A model generated the notes under the pieces. The model saw nothing but the letters and a program-made list of their open reading frames with translations. It did no database searches and was not told the origin of the DNA. A stretch of DNA of 64,000 nucleotides from Thioalkalivibrio thiocyanodenitrificans ARhD 1. GTDB taxonomy: Bacteria; Pseudomonadota; Gammaproteobacteria; Ectothiorhodospirales; Ectothiorhodospiraceae. The stretch spans positions 755,583 to 819,582 of the forward strand of contig NZ_KB900536.1 of the NCBI RefSeq assembly GCF_000378965.1. The letters are read 5' to 3'. This document shows positions 9,784-19,806 of the stretch, piece by piece; positions within the stretch are counted from its first letter, which is position 1; every line of letters starts with the position of its first letter. The position numbers were made by a program, and so were the translations under genes.

Positions 9784-12060
9784 ATGGACAAGACCACACT
9801 CGATCAAGCCGCCCTCGACTACCACCTGCTCCCCACTCCCGGGAAGATCTCGGTGGTACCCACCAAGGGACTTACCAACCAGCGAGACCTGGCACTGGCC
9901 TATTCGCCGGGCGTGGCGGCCGCCTGCAAGGCGATCGAGGCCGATCCCGCGCAGGCGGCAAGGCTTACGGCACGGGGCAACCTGGTGGCCGTGGTGACCA
10001 ACGGCACGGCGGTACTGGGCCTGGGGGCCATCGGACCCCTGGCGGCCAAGCCGGTGATGGAAGGCAAGGCGGTTCTGTTCAAGAAGTTCGCCAACATCGA
10101 CGTGTTCGATCTGGAGCTCGACGAACGGGATCCGGACAAGCTGGTGGACATGATTGCCGCGCTGGAGCCGACCTTCGGCGGCATCAACCTGGAAGACATC
10201 AAGGCGCCCGAATGCTTCCAGATCGAAAGCCGCCTGCGCGAGCGCATGAATATCCCCGTGTTCCACGACGATCAGCACGGCACGGCCATCGTTGTGGCGG
10301 CTACGGTGCTCAATGGCCTCACCCTGGCCCGCAAGGAGATCAGCGAGGTCAAGCTGGTCACTTCCGGCGCCGGGGCCGCCGCCCTCGCCTGCCTGGATCT
10401 GCTGGTCACCCTGGGCTTGCGCATGGAGAACATCTGGGTGACCGATCGACAGGGCGTCGTCTACAAGGGGCGTGCCGACGAGATGGAGCCCTTCAAGGCA
10501 CGCTATGCCCAGGAGACCGAGGCACGCACCCTGGGAGAGGCCATCGATGACGCTGACGTATTCCTGGGCCTGTCCGCCGGCGGCGTGCTCAAGCCCGAGA
10601 TGGTGGCGCGCATGGCCCCCTCCCCGCTCATTCTGGCCCTGGCCAATCCGGATCCGGAGATCCTGCCCGAGGAGGTGGCCACGGTACGCGACGATGCCAT
10701 GATGGCCACCGGGCGCTCCGATTACCCCAATCAGGTGAACAATGTCCTGTGTTTTCCGTTCATCTTCCGCGGCGCCCTGGACGTGGGCGCGAAGGCCATC
10801 ACCGAGGAGATGAAGGTGGCCGCCGTGCGTGCCCTGGCCGACCTGGCGCGCGCCGAGCCCTCCGATCTGGTTGCCAAGGCCTACGGCGAGGACAACCTGC
10901 GCTTCGGACCTTCCTACCTGATACCCAAGCCCTTCGACCCCCGGTTGATCGTGAAGATCGCGCCCATGGTGGCCAAGGCGGCCATGGAGTCCGGGGTCGC
11001 CACCGCGCCCATCGACGACCTCTGGAGCTATCGCGACCAACTGAACAACTTCGTCTACCAGTCAGGCTTCATCATGAAACCGGTGTTCGCCGCCGCAAAG
11101 GCCGCCCCCCGGCGCGTTGTGTTTGCGGAGGGTGAGGAAGAGCGGGTACTCAGGGCCATTCAGACGGTGCTCGAGGAGGGGCTGGCGGAACCCGTGCTGA
11201 TCGGCCGGCCGGACGTGGTGCAGATGCGCATCGACCGGATCGGACTGAAACTGGAGCCGGGCAAGGATTTCGAACTGGTGAACCCCGATTCCGATCCCCG
11301 CTACCGGCCGCTGTGGACCGATTACCATGAACTCATGGGCCGCAAGGGCGTCACCCCGGAGATCGCCAAGCAACTGATGCGCAGCGACACCACGCTGATC
11401 GGCTGCATGCTGCTGCGTCATGGCTATGTGGATTCGCTGATCTGCGGCGTGACGGGAAGCCTCGCCACCCATCTGCAGCACGTGTCCGACGTCATCGGAC
11501 TGGCACCGGAGCAGCGCAACTTTGCCACCATGAACCTGCTGATGCTGCCGCGCGGCACCATGTTCATCTGCGACACCTACGTGAACGAGGATCCCGATGC
11601 CGAGACCATTGCCGAGATCACCGTCATGGCCGCGGAAGAGGTGCGCCGCTTCGGGCTGACACCCAAGGTCGCCCTGGTGTCACACTCCAACTTCGGCAGT
11701 GTCCGATCTGCCGCGGCCCGCAAGATGAGCGAGGCGCGGGCCATCATCGAGCGCATGGCGCCGGGACTGGAGGTGGACGGCGAGATGCATGCGGACGCCG
11801 CCCTCAAGGAAGAACTTCGCGAGCGCCTGTATCACGGTTGTCAGCTCAAGGGCGAGGCCAATCTGCTGATCATGCCCAACGTCGGCGCCGCCAACATCTC
11901 CTTCAACCTGCTCAAGGCCTCCAGTGGCGAAGGGGTGAGCGTCGGTCCGATCCTGCTCGGTGCGGCGCGGCCGGTGCATGTACTCACGGAGACCGCCTCC
12001 GTGCGGCGCCTGGTGAACATGACGGCGCTGGCGGTGGTGGAGGCGCAGAAAGAGAGTTGA
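9784..12060 (+). CDS. maeB: NADP-dependent malic enzyme MaeB (malic enzyme-phosphotransacetylase fusion)
   Basis: A 758-residue protein of the long MaeB type, decarboxylating malate to pyruvate with NADP. Residues 1-420 form the malic enzyme part ([47 protein letters not shown]). Residues 430-758 form a phosphotransacetylase-like domain ([13 protein letters not shown] through [29 protein letters not shown]), regulatory rather than catalytic in known members. It stands alone, with gaps on both sides. Confidence 0.95.
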   Translation: MDKTTLDQAALDYHLLPTPGKISVVPTKGLTNQRDLALAYSPGVAAACKAIEADPAQAARLTARGNLVAVVTNGTAVLGLGAIGPLAAKPVMEGKAVLFKKFANIDVFDLELDERDPDKLVDMIAALEPTFGGINLEDIKAPECFQIESRLRERMNIPVFHDDQHGTAIVVAATVLNGLTLARKEISEVKLVTSGAGAAALACLDLLVTLGLRMENIWVTDRQGVVYKGRADEMEPFKARYAQETEARTLGEAIDDADVFLGLSAGGVLKPEMVARMAPSPLILALANPDPEILPEEVATVRDDAMMATGRSDYPNQVNNVLCFPFIFRGALDVGAKAITEEMKVAAVRALADLARAEPSDLVAKAYGEDNLRFGPSYLIPKPFDPRLIVKIAPMVAKAAMESGVATAPIDDLWSYRDQLNNFVYQSGFIMKPVFAAAKAAPRRVVFAEGEEERVLRAIQTVLEEGLAEPVLIGRPDVVQMRIDRIGLKLEPGKDFELVNPDSDPRYRPLWTDYHELMGRKGVTPEIAKQLMRSDTTLIGCMLLRHGYVDSLICGVTGSLATHLQHVSDVIGLAPEQRNFATMNLLMLPRGTMFICDTYVNEDPDAETIAEITVMAAEEVRRFGLTPKVALVSHSNFGSVRSAAARKMSEARAIIERMAPGLEVDGEMHADAALKEELRERLYHGCQLKGEANLLIMPNVGAANISFNLLKASSGEGVSVGPILLGAARPVHVLTETASVRRLVNMTALAVVEAQKES

Positions 12061-12378
12061 ACGATCCGGTGAACCGATCTCTGGTGAGATGCAGGCCCGG
12101 ACATCGGCGCACGGATGAAGACGACGCGAAGGGCACCACCTGTCCCCTTGCGTGGCGATGTCGTCGATGCACGTCCGCACTCGACGTCCCTTTGCATCTC
12201 CCGCAACTTCCGGGCAAACCCGGGGTCAACGGCGTATTGGGCCCGTGCAGCGTCCTGATGCCCCGCCTCATGCACGGAACGGACGATGCCCCCTCGACAG
12301 AACACCCGGGTCAACGACCCGCGCCTCTCATGCGTTAGGCTCACAAGGCCCTCCGACGCCGGAACACAGCGAATCCCG
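12061..12378. other. 318-bp gap before the RND operon
   Basis: No supported gene. A minus-strand stretch at about 12180-12278 translates to HEAGHQDAARAQYAVDPGFA and onward, faintly like the end of FlgJ/Bax glucosaminidases, but there is no start or supporting context. The promoter of the RND operon should lie in the right half; I cannot pick convincing hexamers. Confidence 0.4.
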
Positions 12379-13593
12379 ATGAAAAAGCTGGCACTCCCCC
12401 TGATCCTGATCGTCGCTGCGGGCGCTCTCCTGTGGTGGTGGACCTCCCCCGGTGATGACCCCGGCCGCTCCTCCGCCCCTGCGGGCCCCGCGGCCGTTCA
12501 GGGGGCCCGGGACCGGGTCGTGGCCGTGACCGCCGCGCCGGTCGAGAACAGGGACATACGGGATATCGCCCGGTTCACGGGGTCTCTGACGGCGGCCAGC
12601 CGGGTTGAGATCACCCCCCGCGTCACGGGGCGGCTGGATCGACTCCACGTGGACATCGGCGACACGGTGCGCCGAGGCGACCTTCTCGCGAGCCTTGAGA
12701 CGGACATGTTCGAACAGGAGTTGCAACAGGCCCGCGCGGAACTGGCCGTGGCACGGGCGAGCCTGTCCGAGGCCGAGGCATCCCTGGAAGCGGCACGCCG
12801 CGCGCTGACCCGCACCCGTGAGCTGCGGGAGCAGCGGGTGGCTTCCCAGTCCGAGCTGGATGCCGCCGAAACCGAGGTCCAGGCCCAGGCCGCGCGGCTG
12901 GAGCTGGCCCGCTCACAGATCGCTCAGCGGGAGGCCGCCCTGCAGGGCGCCCAGATCCGTTTCTCCTACACGGAGCTGCGGGCGGTCTGGCACGGGGATG
13001 ATTCCGAGCGCCTGGTGGCGGAGCGCTTCGCCGATGAAGGCAGCATCCTGCAGGCAAACAGCCCGCTGCTGGCCCTGGTGGAACCGCACCCGCTGCGGGC
13101 GGTCGTGTTCGTCACCGAGCGCGACTATGCGAAATTGCAGCCGGGGCAAACCGTCTCACTCACCACGGAGGCCTACCCGGGGGAACACTTCCACGGGATC
13201 GTTTCGCGGCTGGCACCCGAGTTCCGGGAAACTTCGCGCCAAGCCCGGGTGGAGATCAATGTGCCGAACCCGGACCTGCGGCTGCGCCCGGGCATGTTCG
13301 TGGAGGTCCGCATCCAGGTCCGTCACGTGGAAAACGCCACAGTGGTTCCGGTGGACGCCCTGGTTGAGCGGGACGGGGCGCCGGGCGTGTTCCGTCTGCA
13401 GGATGCTGAAGACGGTGCGCGGGCCCGGTTTGTGCCGGTGGGCACCGGGATTCGCGACGGCACATGGGTGGAGATCCGCACACCGGAACTGGAGGGCCGG
13501 GTGGTGACGCTCGGGCACCACATGCTCAGTGACAGCAGCCGTGTGCAGGTGGTGGACACCGACCAGATGGATGTTCAGGGTGCCCGCCGATGA
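12379..13593 (+). CDS. RND efflux periplasmic adaptor (membrane fusion protein)
   Basis: A 404-residue adaptor. The start at 12379 is chosen because MKKLALPLILIVAAGALLWW is a clear membrane anchor or signal; the frame is open upstream without such a feature. Domains in order are barrel-sandwich half (GRLDRLHVDIGDTVRRGDLLAS), alpha hairpin coiled coil (about 105-190, rich in ARAELAVARASLSEAEASLE), second lipoyl half, beta-barrel (AVVFVTERDYAKLQPGQTVSL) and membrane-proximal domain. It bridges the inner-membrane pump and the TolC-like channel encoded next. Its stop overlaps the pump start by four bases (ATGA). Confidence 0.94.
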   Translation: MKKLALPLILIVAAGALLWWWTSPGDDPGRSSAPAGPAAVQGARDRVVAVTAAPVENRDIRDIARFTGSLTAASRVEITPRVTGRLDRLHVDIGDTVRRGDLLASLETDMFEQELQQARAELAVARASLSEAEASLEAARRALTRTRELREQRVASQSELDAAETEVQAQAARLELARSQIAQREAALQGAQIRFSYTELRAVWHGDDSERLVAERFADEGSILQANSPLLALVEPHPLRAVVFVTERDYAKLQPGQTVSLTTEAYPGEHFHGIVSRLAPEFRETSRQARVEINVPNPDLRLRPGMFVEVRIQVRHVENATVVPVDALVERDGAPGVFRLQDAEDGARARFVPVGTGIRDGTWVEIRTPELEGRVVTLGHHMLSDSSRVQVVDTDQMDVQGARR

Positions 13594-16500
13594 ACGTGGC
13601 GCGGTTTACAGTCCCGCGGCCGGTCTTCACCGTCATGGTCACCCTGATCGTGGTGACCCTTGGACTGATGGCCCTTTCGCGACTTCCCATCGACCTGCTG
13701 CCCGACATCACTTACCCCACCATCACCGTGGCCACCAGCTACGCCAATGCCGGCCCCGAGGAGATGGAGCAACTGGTGACCCGCCCGGTCGAGGAGGCGG
13801 TGGCGGCCGTGCCCGGGGTTCAGGAGATCACGTCAACTTCCGCGGAAGGCAGCAGCAACGTGCGAATCTCCTTTGGCTGGGGTGCCAACCTGGACGAGGC
13901 CACGAACGACGTGCGCGACCGCCTGGAGCGCATCGTCAACCGCCTTCCCGAGAACGCGGATCGCCCCAGGGTACGCAAGTTCGACACCGCCCAGTCCCCG
14001 GTGATGCTGCTGGGTGTCTCGGGCCGCCTGGACCCCATCGAGATGCGCGAGATCATCGACGACCGCATCCGTCCGCGCCTGGAGCGGGTACCGGGCGTGG
14101 CGGCTGTGGACGTCTGGGGCGGCCTGGAACGCGAGATCCGCGTGGAGGCCTTTCCGGAGCGGCTCCAGGCCCTGGGGCTGAGCCTTGAGGACATCCGGAC
14201 CGCATTGCGCGACGCGAACGTCAATGTGCCGGCAGGCGACATCGCGCACGGTCGCCTGGACCTGCGGGTACGCACACCGGGAGAGTTCACCAGCCTGGAG
14301 GAGCTTCGCGGCACGGTGGTAGCGGTGCGCGAGGGCGCGCCCATCACCCTGCATCAGGTAGCCCAGGTGCGCGACACCCATCAGCGCATCACGCGCATCA
14401 TCCGCATTGACGGGGAACCGGGCGTACGCCTGGCCGTGCGCAAGCAGTCCGACGCCAATACCGTGGAGGTGGCGCGCGCCGTGCAGCGGGAGGTGTACCG
14501 CCTGAACGCGGATTTTCCCCAGCTCGGCATCACCGTGCCCATCAATAATGCGCGTTATATCGAGCGTTCCATCGAGAACGTGAGCCGCTCCATCCTGTAC
14601 GGCGGCAGTCTGGCGCTGCTGGTGCTGCTGTTTTTCCTGCGCAACCTGCGCTTCACGCTGGTGGCGGCCACCGCCATCCCGGTATCGGTCATCGCCACCT
14701 TCGGCCTCATTCATTTCGGCGGGTTCACCCTCAATCTGATGACCCTGGGCGGGCTTGCCCTGGGCGTCGGGCTGATGGTGGACAATGCCATCGTGGTGAT
14801 CGAGAACATCGCCCGCCGGCGGGCTGAAGACGATCTGGAGCCGGCGGAGGCCGCGGTGCACGGCACGGGGGATGTGTCTGCCGCCATCATCGCCAGCACC
14901 CTGACCACGCTCGCCATCTTCCTGCCCATGTTCTTTGCGCAGGAACTGGCGGGCATCCTGTTCAGGCAACTGGCGTTCGTGGTCGCCTTCTCTCTCTTCT
15001 GTTCCCTGCTGGTGGCACTCACCCTGGTGCCCATGCTCATGGGCCGGCGGGTCACCATCACCCCGCGCAAGACGATCGGCCCCGTCTCCGCCCTCGGGGC
15101 CGGTGCGAGGCGGATGGTGGAGGAACTGGAGTCCGGCTACCTGCGGGCGCTGGACGCCAACCTGCGCCAGCGCTGGTTCATCATCGTGCTTAGTGCGGGT
15201 CTGTTCGTCCTCGCCCTGGCCCTCGTCCCCCGGCTCGGCACGGAGTTCATGCCGCCCACGGACGAAGGCGAGCTGCGCGTGGGTATCGAGATGGCGCCCG
15301 GGACACGCCTGGAGGTGATGGATGCCCAGGTACGGCGCATCGAGGAGATCGTACAGGAGCAGGTCCCCGAGATACGGAGCACGGTCGTGAGCGTGGGCAC
15401 TTCCGGATTATGGGCAACATCGCCGGCAACCGCCCGGATCCGGCTGGCCCTCGCGCCGCTGGCGGAACGCTCCCGCTCCAGCGAGGCCATCGCCGCCGAT
15501 CTGCGCCGCCATCTTTCGGGCATGCCGGGCACAACGATCCGGGTTCGGGCCAGTCAGGGAATGATCCTCCGCGGACTCGGCGGAGAGGAAGGCGAACGGC
15601 TCACCGTGGAGGTGCGCGGATTTGATCTGACGCAGCTGGACGGCATCGCCCGGGAGGTGGCGGCGCGACTGCGCACGGTGGAGGGGATCACCGACGTGCG
15701 CATGGGCCGCGACGAAGCACAGCCCCAGCAGATGGTGCGCATCGACCGGGCCCGGGCGGCGGATCTGGGCGTGAGTGTCGCGCAGATCGCCCGCACCCTG
15801 GAAACGGCGCTGGGCGGTGGCGGCGCCGGCGAATTCCGGGCGGGAGGCACCGAGACCCGAATCTGGGTGCAGCTTGATGATGCCGAGCGCCTGTCCCTGG
15901 ACGATATCCTTCGCCTCACCCTGCCCGGCCGCGACGGGGAGCCCGTTGCCATGCGCAACCTGATCACCTTCGAACTGGGCGAAGGTCCCACCACGATCCA
16001 GCGCAAGGAACAGCAACGCATCAGTACCGTATCCGCCAATATCGCGGGGCGGGATCTGGGCTCCGTGGTGACCGATGCCCGCGTACGGATCGGGGAACTC
16101 CCGCTGCCCCGCAACGTGGACGTGCTCTTCGCCGGCGACTTCGAGGAACAGGAGCGGGCCTTCTCGGAGCTCGCCGTGGCACTTATGATGGCCGTTGCGC
16201 TGGTTTACATGGTCATGGCGAGCCTCTACGAATCCCTGCGCGATCCGCTGATCGTGATGATGGCCGTGCCGATGGCGCTCATCGGCGTGGTGAGCCTGCT
16301 GCTTGTGACCGGCTCCACCATCAATGTGCAGTCCATGATCGGCGTGATCATGCTGGTGGGCATTGCCGTGAACAATGCGATCCTGCTGGTTGATCAGAGT
16401 GCCCGGCTGCACCGCGGTGACGGCTGGGCGGTCGCGGATGCAGTGCGCGAAGCGTCCCGCCGGCGCATGCGCCCCATCCTCATGACCTCGCTGACCACGA

Positions 16501-16694
16501 TTCTCGCGCTGCTCCCGCTGGCCATCGGTATCGGTGAAGGCGGTGAGGCCCAGGCGCCCATGGCCAGGGCGGTGATCGGCGGGCTGATCAGCTCCACACT
16601 CATCACCCTGTTTCTGATCCCGGCCCTGTATACCCTGTTTCATGGCAACCGTACCCGGACAGTCAAAGGACCCGCTGCATGCGCCACAACCTGA
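13590..16694 (+). CDS. RND efflux pump, AcrB/HAE1-like
   Basis: A 1034-residue inner-membrane proton-driven exporter. It begins MNVARFTVPRPVFTVMVTLI with TM1, has two large periplasmic loops and the TM4 proton-relay region LALGVGLMVDNAIVVIENIA, then the equivalent second-half motif GIAVNNAILLVDQ. The single relay Asp in TM4 and the overall length fit the hydrophobic-compound (HAE) branch better than heavy-metal CzcA, but substrate cannot be read from sequence. It overlaps the adaptor by 4 bases and the outer-membrane channel by 16. Confidence 0.94.
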   Translation: MNVARFTVPRPVFTVMVTLIVVTLGLMALSRLPIDLLPDITYPTITVATSYANAGPEEMEQLVTRPVEEAVAAVPGVQEITSTSAEGSSNVRISFGWGANLDEATNDVRDRLERIVNRLPENADRPRVRKFDTAQSPVMLLGVSGRLDPIEMREIIDDRIRPRLERVPGVAAVDVWGGLEREIRVEAFPERLQALGLSLEDIRTALRDANVNVPAGDIAHGRLDLRVRTPGEFTSLEELRGTVVAVREGAPITLHQVAQVRDTHQRITRIIRIDGEPGVRLAVRKQSDANTVEVARAVQREVYRLNADFPQLGITVPINNARYIERSIENVSRSILYGGSLALLVLLFFLRNLRFTLVAATAIPVSVIATFGLIHFGGFTLNLMTLGGLALGVGLMVDNAIVVIENIARRRAEDDLEPAEAAVHGTGDVSAAIIASTLTTLAIFLPMFFAQELAGILFRQLAFVVAFSLFCSLLVALTLVPMLMGRRVTITPRKTIGPVSALGAGARRMVEELESGYLRALDANLRQRWFIIVLSAGLFVLALALVPRLGTEFMPPTDEGELRVGIEMAPGTRLEVMDAQVRRIEEIVQEQVPEIRSTVVSVGTSGLWATSPATARIRLALAPLAERSRSSEAIAADLRRHLSGMPGTTIRVRASQGMILRGLGGEEGERLTVEVRGFDLTQLDGIAREVAARLRTVEGITDVRMGRDEAQPQQMVRIDRARAADLGVSVAQIARTLETALGGGGAGEFRAGGTETRIWVQLDDAERLSLDDILRLTLPGRDGEPVAMRNLITFELGEGPTTIQRKEQQRISTVSANIAGRDLGSVVTDARVRIGELPLPRNVDVLFAGDFEEQERAFSELAVALMMAVALVYMVMASLYESLRDPLIVMMAVPMALIGVVSLLLVTGSTINVQSMIGVIMLVGIAVNNAILLVDQSARLHRGDGWAVADAVREASRRRMRPILMTSLTTILALLPLAIGIGEGGEAQAPMARAVIGGLISSTLITLFLIPALYTLFHGNRTRTVKGPAACATT

Positions 16695-18361
16695 CTTTCC
16701 TCATTCTCCCGCTGGCGATGCTGGCCCTGCCCCTCGCGGCACAGCAGGCCGGTGAGGACACGCGCCCCGGTGACGCGGGCCGCGCGCAGGTGGAAACGCG
16801 CGGTGTGGATCTGCACACATCGGACGCGGATCCACAGGCGCATCGGGTGGATGCGGACGGCGCGGCAACCGGAGATGACGACCCGAGTATCGGATTGCGC
16901 CTGGGTCTGCCCGAGGACTGGAAGCCCGGTGCGCCGTCCGCCGAGGCGCTGCAGATCTCGGTGGAGAATGCGGTGTATCTGGCGCTGCGCCACAACCGCG
17001 CTCTGTCCGTGGAACAGTTGCGTCCGTTGATCGCGGGAACCTTTGAGGCCACGGAGCGCGCCGTGTTCGATCCGATCCTCTTCGCGGAGGCCGGTACCGG
17101 GCGGGACCGCGTGGTACGGCAGCTCGAGGAGGTCGAGGAAGTGGACCTGATCTCTTCCGAGCGGGATTTTCTCGAAGGGGGCATCAGTCAGCGCTTTCCC
17201 ACGGGCACCCAGGTGGAACTGAGCCTGCGCAGCGTGCGCACCGATTCCAGCCGCATCGAGGAACAGCAGTTCAGCGCCCGGGCTGGGGTGACCCTTACCC
17301 AGGCCCTGCTGCGCGGCGCCCGGGTGGAATCCAACATGGCCCGGCTGCGGCAGGCGGAGCTGGACACTCTTGCCTCGGAGTACGAACTGCGCGGGTTCGC
17401 CGAGGCCCTGGTGGCGGACGTGGAACAGGCCTACTGGGAGTACGTCCTGGCTGATCGCCGCACGGAGATCTTCGCCGAGGCCCTGGCGGTGGCCGAGCAG
17501 CAGCTGGACGAGACGCGCAGCCGCATTGCGGTGGGTCAGCGTGCGGAGACAGAAGAGACGGCCGCCCTGGCGGAGGTGGCCCTGCGCCGGCAGGGGCTTA
17601 TCGATGCGCGTGCCGGCAAGGCCGGTGCACGGATGCGCCTGCTGCGGCTGGTCAACCCGGCGGGCGCGGACTGGACCACGGAGATCGTGCTCGAGGACGT
17701 GCCCGAGGCGGCCGGTGCCGCCCCGGACCCGGTCGGTATGCACGTTCAGCTGGCACGCCAGCTGCGACCCGAGCTCAACGAGTCGCGCATCCGCGCGCGC
17801 CGTGGCGAACTGGAGGTCATCCGCACCCGTCAAGGTCTGCTGCCGCGCCTGGATCTTTTCATCACCCTCGGCGAATCCGGCTACGCCAATGCCTTCGGCC
17901 GCGCCTGGCGGGACGTGGACGGCCCCGGCTATGACTACAGCCTCGGCCTGCGGTTCGAGGTGCCCTTCGGCAACCGGGCCGCCCATGCCGAATCCCGGCG
18001 CGCACGCCTGACCCGTCAGCAATCACTGGAAGCAGTGGCCAATCTCGCCCAACTCACGGCCCTGGACGTGCAGACCGCATGGCTCGAAACGGAACGTACC
18101 CGTGAACAGATCAACGCCACCCGGGTAACGCGCGAACTGCAAGAAGAGGTCCTGCGCGCCGAGCAGGCGCGTTTCCGTGTGGGCACCGGCACCGCCCTGG
18201 CCCTCGCCCAGGCGCAGCGGGACCTGCTGGAGGGACAGCTCGAAGAGGTGGAGGCCATCATCCGTCACCGCCAGGCCCGCACCGACCTCTACCGCCGCAG
18301 CGGCACGCTGCTCATACGGCGCGGCATCTCGGCACCGGGGGATGAAGAGGTGGTGCTCTGA
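16679..18361 (+). CDS. TolC-family outer-membrane efflux protein
   Basis: A 560-residue protein with a signal peptide (MRHNLTFLILPLAMLALPLAA) and two OEP repeats rich in long coiled coils (about 95-310 and 345-545, for example EYVLADRRTEIFAEALAVAE). It forms the trimeric exit duct for the pump encoded just upstream, with which it overlaps by 16 bases. It is longer than TolC because of an acidic 60-residue linker after the signal. Confidence 0.93.
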   Translation: MRHNLTFLILPLAMLALPLAAQQAGEDTRPGDAGRAQVETRGVDLHTSDADPQAHRVDADGAATGDDDPSIGLRLGLPEDWKPGAPSAEALQISVENAVYLALRHNRALSVEQLRPLIAGTFEATERAVFDPILFAEAGTGRDRVVRQLEEVEEVDLISSERDFLEGGISQRFPTGTQVELSLRSVRTDSSRIEEQQFSARAGVTLTQALLRGARVESNMARLRQAELDTLASEYELRGFAEALVADVEQAYWEYVLADRRTEIFAEALAVAEQQLDETRSRIAVGQRAETEETAALAEVALRRQGLIDARAGKAGARMRLLRLVNPAGADWTTEIVLEDVPEAAGAAPDPVGMHVQLARQLRPELNESRIRARRGELEVIRTRQGLLPRLDLFITLGESGYANAFGRAWRDVDGPGYDYSLGLRFEVPFGNRAAHAESRRARLTRQQSLEAVANLAQLTALDVQTAWLETERTREQINATRVTRELQEEVLRAEQARFRVGTGTALALAQAQRDLLEGQLEEVEAIIRHRQARTDLYRRSGTLLIRRGISAPGDEEVVL

Positions 18362-18410
18362 GCCGACAGTCAGACGTGATCGACATGGCGTAGTGAGTGG
18401 CCACCCCTTT

Positions 18411-18474
18411 CGCCCGGAGGACCGGGCTCCTACAGGGGGATCAAGGCACGCGTAGGAGCCCGGTCCTCCGGGCG
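18411..18474. repeat. REP-like inverted repeat, copy 1
   Basis: A perfect 23-bp inverted repeat (18411-18433 and 18452-18474) with an 18-base loop; the right arm begins GTAGGAGCCCGGTCC. It lies between two convergent genes (TolC-like channel and comC), where such a hairpin can act as a bidirectional terminator. Two related copies occur at 34446-34510 and 53801-53875. Confidence 0.88.
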
Positions 18475-18639
18475 ATTCTGCCCGCCCCAAACCCCGTTCG
18501 CCCGCCACCGGCAATGCGAGCGCATGGGCGAAACTCCGGACGGGTTGTATCCCGAGGCCGGGTCCTGTGACGGGATTCCGGTTCAATGCGAGGTGTCGGC
18601 ACAGGTGTGGATCCCGGGCCGTTGTCCCACACCATACAC

Positions 18640-19644
18640 TCAGCCGTTGGCAAGCGCCTGAATCTTTTCCATCAGCGCGTCCGGGACCTCCACGCCATTC
18701 TCCCGAGCCGCCTGTTCCAGCTGATAGCGACGGGCGCCTGGCAGGCGGACACCCTCGTCCTCGAGCATCTTCGTGATCAGCGTCTCCATGCGCTCCAGGT
18801 AGACCTGGCGGCCGGCAAGGGCCTCCGGGTCAATGATCAGGAACGCCTGGCCGATGCGCGGCTGGTTGCCCTCGTCGCTGAAGAAGGAATCCGCCTCGAA
18901 GCCGAAGGCGGCACCGGTCAATGCGCAGCACAGGAGTTCCACCGTCAGCGCCAGCATGGCGCCCTTCACCCCGCCGGCCGGCGCCATGCTGCCGGACAGG
19001 CCGGCCTGGGCATCCGTGGTGGGGTTGCCTTCGGCGTCCATGGCCCAGCCCTCGGGGATGGGCTCTCCCTTCTGGGCCGCCACCATGATCTTGCCCCGGG
19101 CCACCTGGGACAGGGACAGGTCCACCATCAGTGGCAGTCCGTCCTGGCGCGGAAACACGGCGGCGATGGGGTTGGTGCCGAACAGCGGCGTCTGCCCGCC
19201 CCAGGGGGCAATGGCGGCCGGCGAATTGCCGAAGGCCAGCGCCACCATGCCGGCCTCGGCGGCGGCACGCAGGTGCAGAGCCGCTGCGCCGAAGTGGTTG
19301 CTGTTGGTCACACCCACGAATGCGACACCATGATCCCTGGCACGGTGAATACCCTCCTGCACGGCCAGCGCGCAGGCCGGATAGGCCATGCCGCAGGCGG
19401 CGTCCACCAGGCAGGCACCACCATGTTCGCGGATCACCTTCGGTACCGCCGAGCCGTCCGTTCGCCCGTTCTTCAGATGGGCGCAGTAGAGCGGCGTGCG
19501 CGAGACGCCGTGGGAGGCAAGCCCCTGGGCATCGGCGTCCACGAGGGCGCGGGCAGCGCTGGCCGCCATGGCGGGGTTGGCGCCGCAGTTCTCGAACGCG
19601 CGGGTCACCAGTTCGGTCAGTTCATCAAGGGCGATCTGTGTCAT
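18640..19644 (-). CDS. comC: ComC-like sulfolactate/malate dehydrogenase (Ldh_2 family)
   Basis: A 334-residue NAD(P)-dependent 2-hydroxyacid dehydrogenase of the malate/L-lactate dehydrogenase (Ldh_2) fold: QGLASHGVSRTP, catalytic-region NSNHFGAAALH, PWGGQTPLFGTNPIA and DLSLSQVARGK. In sulfolactate degraders, ComC oxidises (R)-sulfolactate to sulfopyruvate and with SlcC racemises sulfolactate. The assignment to comC rests on being the last gene of the suyAB-slcC run; by sequence alone it could act on malate or a sulfonated malate. GAGGAAG precedes the start. Confidence 0.8.
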   Translation of the reverse strand: MTQIALDELTELVTRAFENCGANPAMAASAARALVDADAQGLASHGVSRTPLYCAHLKNGRTDGSAVPKVIREHGGACLVDAACGMAYPACALAVQEGIHRARDHGVAFVGVTNSNHFGAAALHLRAAAEAGMVALAFGNSPAAIAPWGGQTPLFGTNPIAAVFPRQDGLPLMVDLSLSQVARGKIMVAAQKGEPIPEGWAMDAEGNPTTDAQAGLSGSMAPAGGVKGAMLALTVELLCCALTGAAFGFEADSFFSDEGNQPRIGQAFLIIDPEALAGRQVYLERMETLITKMLEDEGVRLPGARRYQLEQAARENGVEVPDALMEKIQALANG

Positions 19645-19676
19645 GGTCTTCCTCGGGGTGTCTTACAATTATTGAG

Positions 19677-19764
19677 CCACAGAGGGCACAGAGGCAGGCA
19701 CGGGATCCTGGGTCGTCGAAGGTTCTCCCGTCTTTATTCTCTGTGACCTCTGTGACCTCTGTGG
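19677..19764. repeat. CACAGAGG-type interspersed inverted repeat
   Basis: CCACAGAGGGCACAGAGG at 19677-19694 is answered by CCTCTGTGACCTCTGTGG at 19747-19764, an 18-bp inverted repeat with one mismatch. A further CTCTGTG lies at 19739-19745. This kind of CACAGAGGNCACAGAG repeat is scattered in many gammaproteobacterial genomes. Here it lies between slcC and comC inside the operon and could affect the message of the last gene. Confidence 0.8.
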
Positions 19765-19806
19765 CAGATGTCTTTTTCTGCATGCCTGTGCGCCAATGGG
19801 AGCGGA

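Noticed and set aside
9679-11040. A 453-codon minus-strand frame
   Set aside because: Fully antisense to maeB and rich in Gly, His and Gln without any domain pattern.
12180-12278. Minus-strand likeness to the end of FlgJ/Bax glucosaminidases
   Set aside because: Only about 30 residues, with no start, no catalytic region and no context.
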